Origin: Diplosphaera chodatii | Taxonomy: Eukaryota > Chlorophyta > Trebouxiophyceae > Prasiolales > Stichococcaceae | DNA length: 64,000 bases | Direction: 5' to 3' | Assembly (NCBI GenBank): GCA_032358165.1 | Contig: JAALGY010000038.1 | Span: forward strand, 1,736,001 to 1,800,000 | Part shown: in pieces, positions 36,635 through 48,787 of the stretch | Layout: each line of letters begins with the position of its first letter | Position numbering within the stretch: position 1 is the first letter of the stretch | The notes under the pieces: model-generated | What the model was told of the DNA's origin: nothing | Database searches by the model: none | Seen by the model: the letters and a program-made list of their open reading frames with translations, nothing else | Position numbers and translations under genes: made by a program

Positions 36635-38150
36635 ATGGGCAGCGCGCAGAGGACGCTGGTCTTCGTCCTCTTTGCAGCAATTGTGCTGCAGAGTGCTACG
36701 CCAATCAGCGGACAGTCTGATCCGGCAAGTTTTCTGTTGCTTTGACAATGCTCTTATCTTGCGCTGGCCTCGCACTGCAGCTATTCTACTGCGGTCTGTG
36801 CAACTGGGTCCTACATGCAAATGACATAGGGCCAAATGTCACGCCGGATCACCATTGTTGTGCGCAGGGTGGCCTCGTCGAGACCATTAGAGACAAGGTG
36901 CGCTGAGCGGTGCATGCCGCGCTGTCTTGTACCGGCCTGTGACTCTGATCGTGGGGGCGTGCTCACGGGGCACCTGCGTCGAAGCCAGCGCGCTGTTACA
37001 TCGGGCAGGTGACGGGCTTCTTCCAGCAGAAGCCCACGAAGGCGGAGAGCTTCTCGGCGACGGTGCGGGAGGCGGAGGAGACGCAGGAGGCGCACCAGCG
37101 GCGCCTGCAGTACGGGGTGCGTCGCGCAGAAACTGGCTCAAGAATCTTCACGGAACAACAATTTGCCATCGCTCCCTAGAATAAATAGAGCAGGTGGCGA
37201 CCAGGAGTGCAGCAGTGCGCTTGTACATCAAGCATGACATCCAGCGCAACATCAGCGTCGTGCAGGGCTGCAGCACTCTGCGGGGCTTGGCGCAGCCCAC
37301 AGGTCACCAGCACAGTTGCGGAGCAGGGTGTTTTCATGACTCAGTGCTGAACTGGAGTAGCTGTGTGCTGAGCACGGCAGGATGACACCTGGTGGGGCGC
37401 GCTGGCGGAGAAGTCGGTACGGGCGTGGCAGTACTCCTCCAGCTACTACCAGTTCGCACGCAAGCTGCTGCTGGTGAACACTGCTGCAAATGCACGGGAA
37501 GCCGACATGTGGGCAATCAGCGGGCATATTGGACGAAACGTACAGCACGTGTATGTAGGTGCACCTACCAGGTTCGGCCAAATGTGAAAATGACATCAAT
37601 AAGCTTGCATGCTACTTGCAGGACTACGTGGTAGCACACTTGCCAAAGCAGCTGCTGGGACACCTGCCAAGGCAGGTGACTGACTGGCTCGAGACGGTGC
37701 AGCGCCAGGCAGCTGGTGCCGGCTCCGCAACAGGTGTGCCTGAGGCGACCTCGCATCTGAGCCTCATGTCTTGCAGTGACCACCAACCTAGCGAGCGTCA
37801 ACGTAGCGAGCCTGAAAGTACGACCAGCAGTTGTGGGGCTCGCGTCGAATTTGATGCCGGCGTTGTGCGCAGATGACATTGCCCGGCAAGCGGCAGGCTT
37901 TGCACAGGACAAGGCAGCTGAGGTGGTAGGCGCCGCCAGCGACACGGTGCAGGGTGGACTTGATGCAGCTTCACAGAGGGTCAAGGTGGGCAGAGGCTCG
38001 CATCCTCTATCCTCATGCTTTGTGTGCATATGTCACTTCCGACCCAGACCCAGATAGGCTCTGCGGTGCTCAGCAGCTGAGTTTGCTGCAAAGCAGGAGG
38101 CAGGCGATGCAGCAGGCCAGGCATCGGGCCGGATTCTCGAGGACCTCTAG
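36635..38150 (+). CDS. Second signal-peptide LEA-like protein
   Basis: Likely exons: 36635..36724, 36868..36897, 37009..37116, (37194..37259 optional), 37381..37473, 37622..37715, 37873..37985 (or ..37953), and a last exon ending at TAG 38148-38150. Exon 1 encodes a signal peptide (MGSAQRTLVFVLFAAIVLQS). It joins exon 2 only through a GC donor (CCG/GCAAGT). The next part is partly unique (TGFFQQKPTKAESFSATVRE, DTWWGALAEKSVRAWQYSSS, DYVVAHLPKQLLGHLPRQV), followed by LEA-like repeats (ARQAAGFAQDKAAEVVGAAS, AAKQEAGDAAGQASG) ending in LEDL. With TrpTrp-containing and hydrophobic segments it is less purely LEA-like than its neighbour. The splice choice before the last exon is unresolved. Confidence 0.6.
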
Positions 38151-39088
38151 GCATGCAGCCACTCGTGGGCGTGGAGGCCAACATGCCTGCTGCAGCCACG
38201 ACGGCAGTGGAGCAACGATGGCAAGAGTGACATGTGCAATCACAAAGACATATCCAGCTACGGATGGGAATACCCAGGGGAAAACTACTGATCACAGATG
38301 CCTGCTGCGACTCATGACCGTTTCATATGTTGTCATATTTGTGTCCGTCTTCCTTTGCAGCAGCAGCTGCAGCCTGTGTGCTGCTGCCCATGCATGATGC
38401 TGCTGTTGGTCTGAGCACAGCACTGTTGTTGCAATGCACCTTCGTTGCTGACAGTCACACGAGGAATCACTCCCCTCTCAGCGCTGCCGCTGAGGGCACA
38501 GTCAGCACCATCGTCAGCCTAGCCAGTGCCCCCAGTCCTGATCTTTCGCGGGCGCTCTGATTAATGACTGTGGTCTCGACATCGACGGTGCCATATTTTG
38601 ACTCAGACAGATCATTGGACCCCGAAATAGTATGCGGAGCTGGAATACCGATATCGCCATAGCAGAGGTGTTCTCCCTCAGTGGCTGAGACTTGGCATAC
38701 GCGTGGTGGCGGAGCCAGGCAGGCGCTGCAGGGTGCAGTTCATGACCGAAAGGTGGCCAAAATTCTCCGAAGCCGTCACTCTCGTGAACAGCGGTGACAC
38801 CTCATGCTCGTTGCACAAAGCAAACCACATGTGCGGGCGGCAGACAATGCACAAAATGTTGCACACCGTGCCAGCTGCATGTTGTCGCGCTGCAGGGAAT
38901 GTCCACGCACTGTGTCAAATGCCAGCAGCCAGAATCAATAAGTTCTCTTGTGCTCAACCCCACAGGTTGGTATCATCGAATGCTGGAGTACTGTCCATGA
39001 ACTCTGTAGTGGACTTGTCTTCCCACAAGCGAGATGACAAGCGATTGGTCTGCAAAATGTCGGCGTCAGAGGTCTGCTGTATTGTGGT
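38151..39088. other. Intergenic, convergent
   Basis: It lies between the second LEA-like gene (+) and the helicase (-). A 144-codon open frame at 38703-39137 (+) has no family features and overlaps the helicase end, so it is not called. Confidence 0.4.
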
Positions 39089-42000
39089 TCAATCTGAGCC
39101 GCTGTCTGGTTGCTCTGCTGATATTGACAGGTGGTAGAGCTCATCCAGCCGCTGCCGCTGTTCGTCTGTACCCTCGACTGCCTCGATAGGCGCCGCTGCT
39201 GGCTCAGGCTGCGAGGCGATTTCTATGTGCAGCTCCTGTGCAATGGCCTGCAGCTGTGCCTGCTCCTCAGGAGGCAGCAGCGTGACCACTGTGCCTGCAG
39301 GGCGGAGAACTAGATATATAACGAGAGGACATGCACAGTCTACAAGAACATGGAGGCTGCAGGCAGCCCTTTTGTGAGTATGCAGAACACAAGCGTGTGC
39401 AGCGCTTCAAGGCTTCGATGCCATGGCAGCGATGGAAAGGAGCAACAGCAGTTTCCTTGGGGCATTGGGGGCCCTATCGCAGCATATTGCCTGGCGTGAC
39501 ACAGGTGCATTAACGTCTCAGCACCCAAAGCAGCTCAGAGCAGCTCATTACGACCGAGAGCACATGTGCAGTGTGCGGCGTGGAGGGGAGGAGGCGCATG
39601 GCACAGCAATCGCGGCACCTGGGACGCCGGACCCAATCCGCCCGGCGCGCCCCGCTCGATGCAGGTAGTCCGTGGCGTCGGACGGGGCTGACGTGTTGTA
39701 CACGAAGCTGACTGCCGGCAGGTCCAGGCCGCGCGCCGCCGCTGGCGTCGCGATCAGCAGGCTGGCCTTGTTATCACGGAAAGCGTGCATCGCCTGCGTG
39801 CCAGCTGGATCTCATCAGCTGGGTTTGATTGTTGATGCTGGCTGACATGGTATGAGCATGCTGGACTTGTCGTTGCCGAAATGAGTTGCGCAGTCATACA
39901 ACCATATGAATCAACAGTATCCGCAGGCACTGGCATCGCACCGTAACAGGACAATGACCAGGGCGAGAGGGAAGAAGTACACCAGAGTCATCATGATGCA
40001 GCACACCTGTATGGGCTCCTGGCCCCCAGGCAGCAGCACTGCAATGCTGTGCTCGCCCCACAGCACGTTGCGGAGCGGCTCCGCAATCGCTGCAGCCTGC
40101 TGCTCTGATGCTGCAAACACGATGACACGCGCCGGCGGTCCGTCATCTCCTTGCCTGCATTTGTGACTGACATCCTGAGCCGTAACACTGTCGGATCTGT
40201 TTGAGTGCACTCATGGTCAGCATGCTCACGGTCGGGCGCATGCCTGCAGATTGAGGAAGTCAGAGCAATACAGAGCAGATGCTGGCTGCAGAGAGGCCAG
40301 CAACAGCGGAAGGGAGACGAGGTGCGCACGCATTGAGGTCTGCTCGTATCTGGCGGCACAGCACAGCAATTGTGCGGCTAGCTTCGCACTGGATGCACAC
40401 ATGCCGCAGCGCCCTAGGTATGCCACCCTGCGGTAAGCAATCCATGTTGCTTGCACGCTGTGATTGTAATGTCTTCGTAATAAATGTTTTCAGCAGTGAA
40501 CAGCAGCAAGGGTGTCAGCTGAGGGCAGCCATTGGGCAGCACACTCAATGTGCGTTAACAATGTCAGATCCGCACCTGGCCGACGGCCACAGTCTCTGGC
40601 TGTTCCATCCAGCCCATCGCAGCCGCGGTGCCCGCAAGGTCGTCCTGCACCGTGGCGCCCACGAAGACGAGTGCCGGCTTGGGCTTGCCGCTCGCTGCAG
40701 CCGTCAGAAGCGTCTCCATGGCCTCTGTGTGCCGCTGCACAGCACCACGCCGAGGCATGCGGGTTCACACATGGTGGACGACAGCAGCTCCTTCCTGCAG
40801 GGCTACATGCGCAGCGTGGCCCGGGGCCACATGGCAGGCGCGTGTCACATGCAGTCGCCTGTCCATCGAGCGTCCCCTGCAGCCGTGATGTGTACATCAC
40901 ACGAACCTGGAAGCAGGCGTCGACCTCGTCGACGACCAGGAAGCGCGCCGCCGCGATGTCGAACGGCGGGCGGCCCCCCTGCAGCGCGGCGGCCAGCGCG
41001 GGCGGCGTCGCCACCACCACGTGCGCCTTGCGCAGGCCCCTGTCGCCCCGCGCCGCCTGCGCCTCGTCGTCGTCCAGCACGCCGCGCACCTGAGCGCAGC
41101 AGGCGCCGCATGCAGCATCGCTCCCCGCACGACCAGTTGCACTCTCTGCTGATTGCTGCGGCAACTGCCGCATGCTCCTGTGCCGGACATGCCATGTCAC
41201 CGCCCTTGCACCACTTGCCGAACTGCAGCAGGCTGCACTTGAACTGCTGCCTGCCTTCCCTGCGCCACACAAGCAGGGCAGCAATACCTCAGCGGCAGGG
41301 CGGGCCTGCGCACCTGCAGGCCGCGCGGCCCGGAGTAGCGGAACATGTTGCCGGGCTGCCCGGGGATGCCGGACACCGCCGTGGGGTTGCCACCAAACAG
41401 GCGGTAGACCAGCAGCGCTATCTGCACGCCCAGCTCACGTGTGGGCACCAGCACCACGCACTGAGGACCCTGCAGACACGATCATCTCAGGTGAGGAGGG
41501 TTCTAGCTGTTACATATCCGAGGGCATGACCTGATATCTTGAGACAACCAAGTCCTGCAACTTGTGCACCGTGACTTAACACAAACAGGGTGCCGCCTGA
41601 GCAAACATGTGACACATGCTCGTGAGCGAAAGGTGTGTGATGAGGGCCACATCGCATACCTCGAACTCTGACAGCGGCGTCTGGGGCGGGTAGTCCAGCT
41701 GCGACAGCACCGGCATCAGGAAGGACAGCGTCTTGCCGCTGCCCGTCTCCGACTGGATGACCGCATCACGCCGCGACTGCAGCACCTCTGCCGCCCGCAT
41801 CTGGACCTCTGCATGAAGCCAACACCCGGGTGGCTGTGACGCTGCAATGTGCCGTCTGTCCAGACAGACCAGCGTGCATGCCACACATGATAGCACATGG
41901 CGCCACTTCAACCTCTTAACAGGTGTCTGACACCCTACATGCTGACCTGTGGGAAATCGCAGGCCATACTGCTCGGCGCGGTCCGCCAGCCAGTCTGGGA

Positions 42001-42367
42001 CACCAAGCTGCCGCCAGCTGGTGCCGCCGCTGGCGCCGCTGCCGTTGCTGTCCTGCCGCGCACGCAGCTCGTCGCGTATCCTGCCGGCCGTCTGGAAGTC
42101 CTCGCTGTCCACGGCTATCTGCAGCGCCGTCTGCAGCTGGTTGGCGTCCATTTCTGACAGCCCTGCACCGTCTGATGTGGCTCTGCAGTGATGCTGGTCT
42201 GCATGGTGTCGTTGCTGGCTGCCTGGAAGCCGTGATCTCGACGCCAAAAGGCGTCTGCGCTGCGGGGTGCTGAACACGGGACACCGGACAGGTGTAGCCT
42301 GCGGAGGCGCCGCATGCTGCACCCCCAGCAATGAGGTCAGAGTGCACACTCTTGCATGCAGCGGCAT
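39089..42367 (-). CDS. DEAD-box-family RNA helicase, RH58-like, probably plastid
   Basis: Nine exons in gene order: 42367..41947, 41808..41660, 41469..41314, 41089..40907, 40734..40576, 40427..40330, 40154..40007, 39793..39619, 39294..39089; 565 codons. An Arg/Ser-rich N-terminus suggests an organelle presequence. Then comes a UVR-like helical hairpin (LQTALQIAVDSEDFQTAGRI) and a Q-motif region (LGVPDWLADRAEQYGLRFPT). Helicase motifs: I SETGSGKT, Ia PTRELG, II DEVD instead of DEAD, III GAT instead of SAT, IV VIVFAAS, V ARGLDLP, VI HRAGRAGRIG. The overall arrangement resembles plant chloroplast RH58. It probably acts in RNA or ribosome metabolism; the exact role is inference. An upstream in-frame ATG at 42439 exists. 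Confidence 0.87.
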
Positions 42368-42627
42368 CTTTATACACGTGCGAGGCAAGCGCTTGCAGTG
42401 CTGTGTGCGCGCAGATCGGCGAATGCATGAAAGTCGCATACTACAGCCCCTGCCCTGAAGCTGAATCTGGTGGCATGTGCAAGATCTCGGCAGGTGCAGT
42501 GGACCCAGTTAGCGAGTTGCTGAACTAGAGCTTGAACGAAGTATAAGCAGCCACATGAGCTGCAGTTTGTTGTGAGCGCAGGGTCTATCGCGGCGCCTAT
42601 ACCGTTTGCATAGCATCATCTGTTACC

Positions 42628-44002
42628 ATGCAGTGTGCGGCGTGGGGTTGCTCAGGCATGGCACCACAGACTGCCTCATCCTGGCACGTGAAAGCTAGCA
42701 GCGTGTCACCGGTCATCAATCGCCATGTGTTGTCCCCGATGCCCCAGCGACGTATGCCCCAGCGACATCAGCTAGGCAGGCGTCCTCACATGCGTCAGCC
42801 AAAGGCAGTCAGTGCAGCTGCGCAGCAGCAAGTCAGCCTTACAGGCCTCAGCGCCAGTGACGCAACCAAAGCAGCAGAGCTCAAGAACAGCATTGCCAGG
42901 CTGGCAGGCAGCAAGAACGGAAATGACCTCCCGCCGGAGCGGCATGCGGAGATCAAGCAGCTCCTCCAGCAGCTCGAAGGGATGAATCCAGCAGACAAGG
43001 TGCAACGACAACATGATCAAGCTTGAAGCAGATATAACATTGTCAGGTCCACGCTCACGTGTGATTGGCTGTGGCTGAAGCATCAAGTTTGGATGCGATC
43101 TGCACCATTTGCTTTCCATGTGAAAGGCCAGCTAGCGTACCATTGCTGCTTGTTCTTTCCACGTGACATCTTCAACGCAGGGTTTGCTGTGTTGCAGCCT
43201 GCAAATGTGGATCTGACGGGGACGACCTGGAAGCTCGTATACTCCACATCCACGGCAGCGTCATCGGGGAAGCTTGGCCCGTTTGTGGGGTTTGTGCAGC
43301 AGGTGAGTTCAAGCTTTGCTGTTGTTATCAGTTTGCTGTTGTTATCAACATGGGCGGGAAGTGGCGGTGCCAAACTTCGAGCAGACCATGCCTCTAGCAC
43401 CCTCCTGCGCAGGAGTTTCCAGCAAGCCAGCCAGACCAGTACATCAACTGGGTCGCTTTTGGCGGTGAGTTGCAGCGCCGCATGCCTGAGGAGAGCACCT
43501 CGGTAGCCACGAGTAGTATGTGCTGAGTGTTATTCTGCAGATGACAAGGACACGGGCTGGTTTCGTGCCAAGCTCCTGGCAGACTACAGCGTCGCACAGG
43601 ACCGTGACGACAAGCTGAATGTGGAGGTGCTGCGGCGTAAACATGCCTGTGCTTTCCTGGATGCATAACCGTGCACTTCTTACGAGATACCGTTGTTGCT
43701 TCCTCCTTCAGTTTCCTTCACGCATACGCTCATCTCACGTGGCTCTTGTGCATAACAGTTTATCGACACCACTTTCATGCTGGGCCCGCTGAAGTTCACC
43801 CAAAAGTTCCCAGCGGGCCGAGGGGGCTGGTGGCGGCTGACTTACATTGACGACGACTACCGCATTCTGTGAGCCTCTCACTTAACAGCGTGTCTAGCAC
43901 GATCTCGCACCCATGGTGCTGTTGTGGTCCAACCCTGAAGCGGATCCTGATGTGACACATAGGTATGCCAATACCGAGAATGTGTTCGTGCTGGCGCGGT
44001 GA
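42628..44002 (+). CDS. Plastid-lipid-associated protein (PAP/fibrillin)
   Basis: Six exons (42628..42999, 43198..43302, 43413..43464, 43541..43626, 43759..43868, 43963..44002) give 255 codons including the stop. A long basic, Gln/Arg-rich transit region is followed by a helix (AELKNSIARLAGSKNGNDLP), then the lipocalin-like fibrillin fold: DLTGTTWKLVYSTSTAASSG, FMLGPLKFTQKFPAG, GWWRLTYIDDDYRIL and the family's closing YANTENVFVLAR. Fibrillins coat plastoglobules and thylakoid margins and influence quinone and lipid handling and photoprotection; which subfamily this is cannot be told. The transit peptide contains a 13-bp tandem duplication (MPQRRMPQRH) at 42739-42766. It starts 260 bp from the helicase, head-to-head. 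Confidence 0.9.
43315..43347 (+). repeat. Two-copy 16-bp tandem repeat in a fibrillin intron
   Basis: tttgctgttgttatca occurs at 43315-43330 and 43332-43347, just after the exon 2 donor. Confidence 0.85.
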
Positions 44003-44429
44003 CGGCCAGGGGGGGCAAGTGGGAGGCAAGGTGGTGAGTGTAGGGCTAGGCGGTGATTGACAATAGGGGGAAACTGACATCATGAGGAGCGAATGTTGAA
44101 GAGGTAAGCGCAGCTCCTGGTGATCATTAAATGCACTTGCGTTCTAGACACCCAGTAGCGTCCAAGATGACGTCTGCAGCTGCCTTGCGAGGGACGCACC
44201 TGGGAGCAATGGTGATATCAACACAATATGAGAGGATAGAGCTGCTTGTGCATGCTTTCGCACCTTACAATCCCTGTTGATCGTCTGCTTCGGCTCAGTG
44301 ACTCACAGTTGGGTGCTCGATTTAAGTTAGTCCATTTGTGTTGCTGTGCGCTCTCACTCGGAGTCAGCTGGCGAGCACTGACGCCGGCCTGTCGAGCATC
44401 GAGCGTACTGCAGTCTTCACTTCCGCATC
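44003..44429. other. Intergenic between fibrillin and aldo-keto reductase
   Basis: Both genes point right; this should hold a 3' UTR and a promoter. Nothing distinctive seen. Confidence 0.35.
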
Positions 44430-46594
44430 ATGGTCATTCTGGACAAGATGCCGGATGTCCCGACGCAGAGGCTCAACACTGGGGCGCAGATCCCCTGTGT
44501 GGGTGTCGGATTCTGGAAAAGCGCGGACCCTGAGCTCGTAAGCTGCATACTTGCTCTCAGACTGATGAACCGGCACCCGTTGACTTGCGATCATCAGGCC
44601 ATTCAGGCATCCCCTGAGCTTTGATGTTCCACCTGCGGCTAGGTGGCCGAAACGGCGCTCGGCGTCGGCTACAGGATGCTGGATAACGCTGCTGAATACC
44701 AAAATGAGCACTTGGTTGGCAAGGCAATCCATAAGGTACTTCGACGGCTACATCGCGGTGCCTACGAACGCTGCTGTGCATGTATGGCATGGTCAGCGCA
44801 CCATGAGCACTGCGCGGTGTTGGGAATATCTGCTTTCGTTCTAGATCTATGGCGACAGCAACTGCCGATCAACCTGCTCACACCTCAAGATGTCAGGGCA
44901 TTGAGCTGGGCATCTTCAACCGAGAGGATGTCTTTGTGACCACAAAGCTCTGGAATGCGGACCACGACAAAGTGGAGGATGCGATGGACACGAGTCTCAA
45001 GGTTGCAGGACTCCACTGCATGGCACAAAGCACACCAGCATGCCATGTCAGTTGCACGTGCCCTTGGGCATGTCTGTGTGTGTGACACTGCCGATCGAAC
45101 TTGAGTGTGTTGCTGAACCTACAGAAGTTGGGGCTGGACCATATCGACTTGTGGCTGATGCACTGGCCCGTGGCGGGCAATGATGGCGACAAGGTCGACC
45201 CGCCCATCAAAGACACCTGGCAGCGCATGGAAAAGCAGTACGATGCTGGCAAGGCCAAGGTCTGCTTCTTCGATACTACCACTTGAGATGATGCAGGACT
45301 CAAGGTATCCTCTGTCACAAGTCACCTCCCAACGCACATCCAGCAGTTTGTATAGCTTCAACAAGGTTGCTGATTTGTGGCTCATGCTGCACTAGGCAAT
45401 CGGCGTCAGCAACTTCAGCGTCAAGAAGCTAAAGGACCTGCTTTCCTATGCTCGCATCAAGCCTGCTGTCGTCCAGGTTGAGGTATGAACGACAGCCGGA
45501 CGCAAGCATTCATCGGCACACTCGCTGGCAAAGGAGAATCGCCTTGACATCCCAGTCTGCCCTTTGCTGATGTTGCATCTCTGCGCTTGCAGTCTCATGT
45601 GTTCTGGCATAACCAGGATGTGATCGACTTCTGCAACTCAGAGGTGGGCTCTGTCCAGGAGCAACCATGCAACAGTGGCTGTCATTGCAAGACTAAGGAG
45701 CCGGTGTCGACGCTACTGCTGCCACTGTACTGAACTGTACTGGTGGATGTGGAGTTGCAGGGGATTGTGGTGGAGGCTTACTCTCCACTTGCATCAGACG
45801 ACTCGGCCCCGGTATGTTTGCGTTGCGCCTGCGTCAGATACTCCCCCATCACATAAGGTTTGGTGCACCATGCAACATATGTTTCAGTTGTCTGATTTAA
45901 ACGCCTGGATGTGGTGCGTGCAGATGTTCGACAGGAAGGACGATCCCTCCATCTTCTCCAACCCGACCGTGAAGAAGGTCGCTGAAAAGCTGGGGAAGTC
46001 ACCTGCGCAGGTGACATGGCCGGGTTGGTACCCCTGTAACCTGCGCTGTGCTGAACTCTCTCTCTGGCAGATGGACTCCAGTGCTGTCGCAGCAGTCGAG
46101 CTGCAGTGCCAAGGGACAGAATATGGTGCTAGATGAGTTGACCAGGTGCCTGCCACCACGAAGCAGGTGGTACTGAGGTGGGGCCTACAGCGTGGCACGG
46201 TTGTCATCCCCAAGGCTACTGCCGTGGAGCATTTGCAGGTGTGACTGCAGTTTCAAGATCTGTATCGATGTCTAATGATGTGGCATGGGATTTCTGCCAG
46301 TCGCAGGATGCTGCTGTCAGGTTGTGGCTGTTGAATTTGCAGAACAACCTGGACATACTAGACTGGGAGCTGCCCGACGAGGATTTCCAGGCGCTTACAG
46401 AGCTGCAGCCGCAGCGCCGAATGGTGGACGGCAGCATGTTCTGTGGCGAGGACAAGCCTTACAAGGTGCAGATCAGTCACCGAACTTGGTGGGCTTCCCG
46501 AGCTAAGCTGCACACTGTTGTGCATGCAAACCCACTGCTGATACTTGACGCAATACACTTGCAGGAGCCAAGCCAGATCTGGGATGGGCCCTGA
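44430..46594 (+). CDS. Aldo-keto reductase
   Basis: Eleven exons: 44430..44537, 44643..44735, 44897..45001, 45125..45259, 45396..45482, 45593..45643, 45761..45811, 45924..46010, 46167..46238, 46343..46465, 46565..46594; 314 codons, the usual AKR length. The (beta/alpha)8 barrel residues are present: YRMLDNAAEYQNE (catalytic Asp and Tyr), FVTTKLWNADH (Lys), DLWLMHWPV (His), IGVSNFSVKKL, VVQVESHVFWHNQDVIDFC, GIVVEAYSPLASDDSAP and the NADPH-binding RGTVVIPKAT. The enzyme reduces aldehydes or ketones with NADPH; the substrate cannot be read from sequence. No targeting peptide is apparent, so it is probably cytosolic. Confidence 0.92.
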
Positions 46595-47273
46595 GACATT
46601 CGCAGACGCGCTTAGCTTGTGACCTGCAAGGAATAGCAATTTGGGTTGTGTATCTGGGTTGGCCACGACCTATCAGAAAGTTTGCTTCAGTCGCATGCAA
46701 TGACTGAACATGCTGTGCGGTAAAATCTGCTGCATGTTGGCCGAGGTACATGCCTCGTTTCTACGACGTTCATTTCAGTGCTGCGCTTCTGGTAGTGCGG
46801 GTTGTCAGGCTTCTTGCTGAGCGAAAGCTCACTGCACCTCATCACTGCGCATTGATGGTTAGCATGGGATTGTCCAAATTGGCAGCTCTGGTAACGTAAC
46901 GCAGATCGCATGGCAACATCATGCATGCCACGCTGCATGTCTCATTCATTCTCTTCAGATACGTGTAGTGCCTGATCCTCCTGCTCATCCAGGCTGCTGA
47001 TGCTGTTGTCCACGCGAACCTTGACAATAGTGCGCTTCAGCTCACTGCAGATCAGGAGTGCAGCATTCGCGGTACTTTCGCGACAGAGGTGCCGGATTGC
47101 ATGGCCTTCCCAGTATGCTTTGACGTTGTGGTGTGATCTCGTGCTGCCAGATCGGCTGAAAGTGCATGTGTCACCACACATGCATGCAGGACATGCAAGC
47201 CTAATCTTTGCCGCCATGACGTGTGGCGTGAACATGCAGGCACGGCGTTCTTTGGGCTAGTCGTAACGCGTCG
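46595..47273. other. Intergenic between the reductase and the GST pair
   Basis: A minus-strand open frame of 98 codons (47235-46942), with a CPACMCGDTC cluster near its start, ends 40 bp from the next gene's ATG. I cannot support it as a gene. No other signal. Confidence 0.35.
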
Positions 47274-48682
47274 ATGTCGTCGGCGTCACAGGCAGCAGCA
47301 GAGCCAGGCCATCATCATCTGATCGCCGCATATTCTCACCCCGGCGCACACCAGGCCATCCTGATGCGGCAGCTGAAAGGCCTGCAGGTGACAGTGACAA
47401 CGAGTGCCACAGTCTCACTGCTGAGAGTGTGTGCCTTTCATCTTATTGACATGTGCATCAGTGGTCTGACCTGCGATTGGCCAGCCTGCAGCTCACGCAT
47501 ACCACCCGGTTTCAGGCAGGCTTGCCTGCGTCCGATGCAGGACGCGGTGCCGATGTCCGTCATGCACCCTTTGAAAGATGCTGATGGCGGCTGGCGCTTT
47601 GTCAGGGAGCCAGACGCCCAGTATCCGGAGTGCAGCGCCGCACCCTTTGCGAGGTTCCAGCGGGAGCCACCCCAGCTCTTGGTGCGGCCAGGAACCATTC
47701 AACGTGACTGTAATAGTAAACTCATGCAAGATCCATTCCATGTTGTGCTTTCAGTTTGCTGCCGCTGGTCCACTGTGTTCAGTCCAGCTGCAGGACAAGC
47801 AAAAGAGCATCTCATCCGACGGCACTCAGATCATGGCGATTTTGAACAGCAATACAGCTGCTGCTGCCACTGCGCCCGACTACAACCCGGCGCAGCTGCA
47901 GCCGCACATCCAGCAGCTGTGTCAGCGCATCCAGCAGGATGTCGTCGAGAATATCCGTGCTTGCGGCGATGCAGACTCACAGGTGAGGTAAACGAGCTCA
48001 TCAAGAGCAGAGCTCCTAACATCACCGAGCAGCACGCAGGTTTGGTCCCACCTGCTGTATTGCTTGCACTGCTCAGGAGAGGTACGAGGCTGCCTGCACA
48101 GCGCTCTTTGCGGCGCTGGACAAGCTGGATCAGCAACTGAGCAATTGCAGGCGCGCTGTCCACCCACCAGGGGCCACGCCCAAAGCTGCTGCCAAAAAAG
48201 CAACTGTCTTGCGCATGCTGATGGCAATGACATCGTGAAGGAGACATGTGGGAGTGGACATTGGCGTGTCCCTTGAGCTTTGCCTGACACCCGTGCCCGC
48301 AGATACCTGGTCGACAACCGTCAGGACGGCCTGCTGGTGCCGACACTGGCAGACTGGCTGCTGTTCACCCACCTCATCCGCTTCGATGCGGTTGAGAACG
48401 TCCTGTTCAAAGCCAACCTGAGGCGCATTCAGGACTCTTTGCACCTGCAGGTGCAGCAACATGCCTGCGCTCGCTTGTGTGCAACACTGCTTCCACATGG
48501 CACGCCAACATTGTGTGCCCCCGTGAAACCCAGCTGACCATTATGTGCATCTGCAGGGCTGGCTCGCCGACTTGTATTCGCTGCCAGGTGTTGCTGAGAC
48601 TGTGAAGTGGCAGCACATCATGGCGGGCGGCTGGCTGTCGCGGCCTGACCTGAACCCCAAGCTGCGCATCCCACGCGGGTGA
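47274..48682 (+). CDS. GST Xi / glutathionyl-hydroquinone reductase-like, catalytic Cys missing
   Basis: Six exons: 47274..47387, 47541..47681, 47755..47982, 48077..48150, 48303..48450, 48557..48682; 277 codons including the stop. The protein aligns along its length with the neighbouring gene. In the N-terminal thioredoxin-like part, HLIAAYSHPGAHQAILMRQL matches the family's HLYxxYACPWAHRxLIxRxL with His where the catalytic Cys should be and Gly for Trp. The C-terminal helical domain is retained (RYEAACTALFAALDKLD, ADWLLFTHLIRFDAVE, GWLADLYSLPGVAETV). The intron after 48150 needs a GC donor (CAG/GCGCGC). The reading frame is intact, so this is a probable pseudoenzyme rather than a pseudogene. 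It lacks the long strand region between the active site and DKQK seen in active relatives. Confidence 0.75.
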
Positions 48683-48787
48683 AAGCACGCTGCTGGATGC
48701 GTGCACACATGCCGCCTGGCCCCGCTTTGGCCCGAGCAAGTTTATCAACATCATTGGTGTGAGGGTTTGTGTGAAAGTCTGTTATCA

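Noticed and set aside
38703..39137. Plus-strand 144-codon frame
   Set aside because: Runs into the helicase 3' exon and looks like random translation of intergenic DNA.
40279..41529. Long + strand open frame of 416 codons
   Set aside because: Antisense to the helicase exons; it carries no motifs, while the minus strand has all helicase motifs in spliced frame.
46942..47235. Minus-strand 98-codon frame with CPACMCGDTC
   Set aside because: Ends only 40 bp from the next gene's start, has no splice partners or other family features; the Cys cluster alone is not enough.
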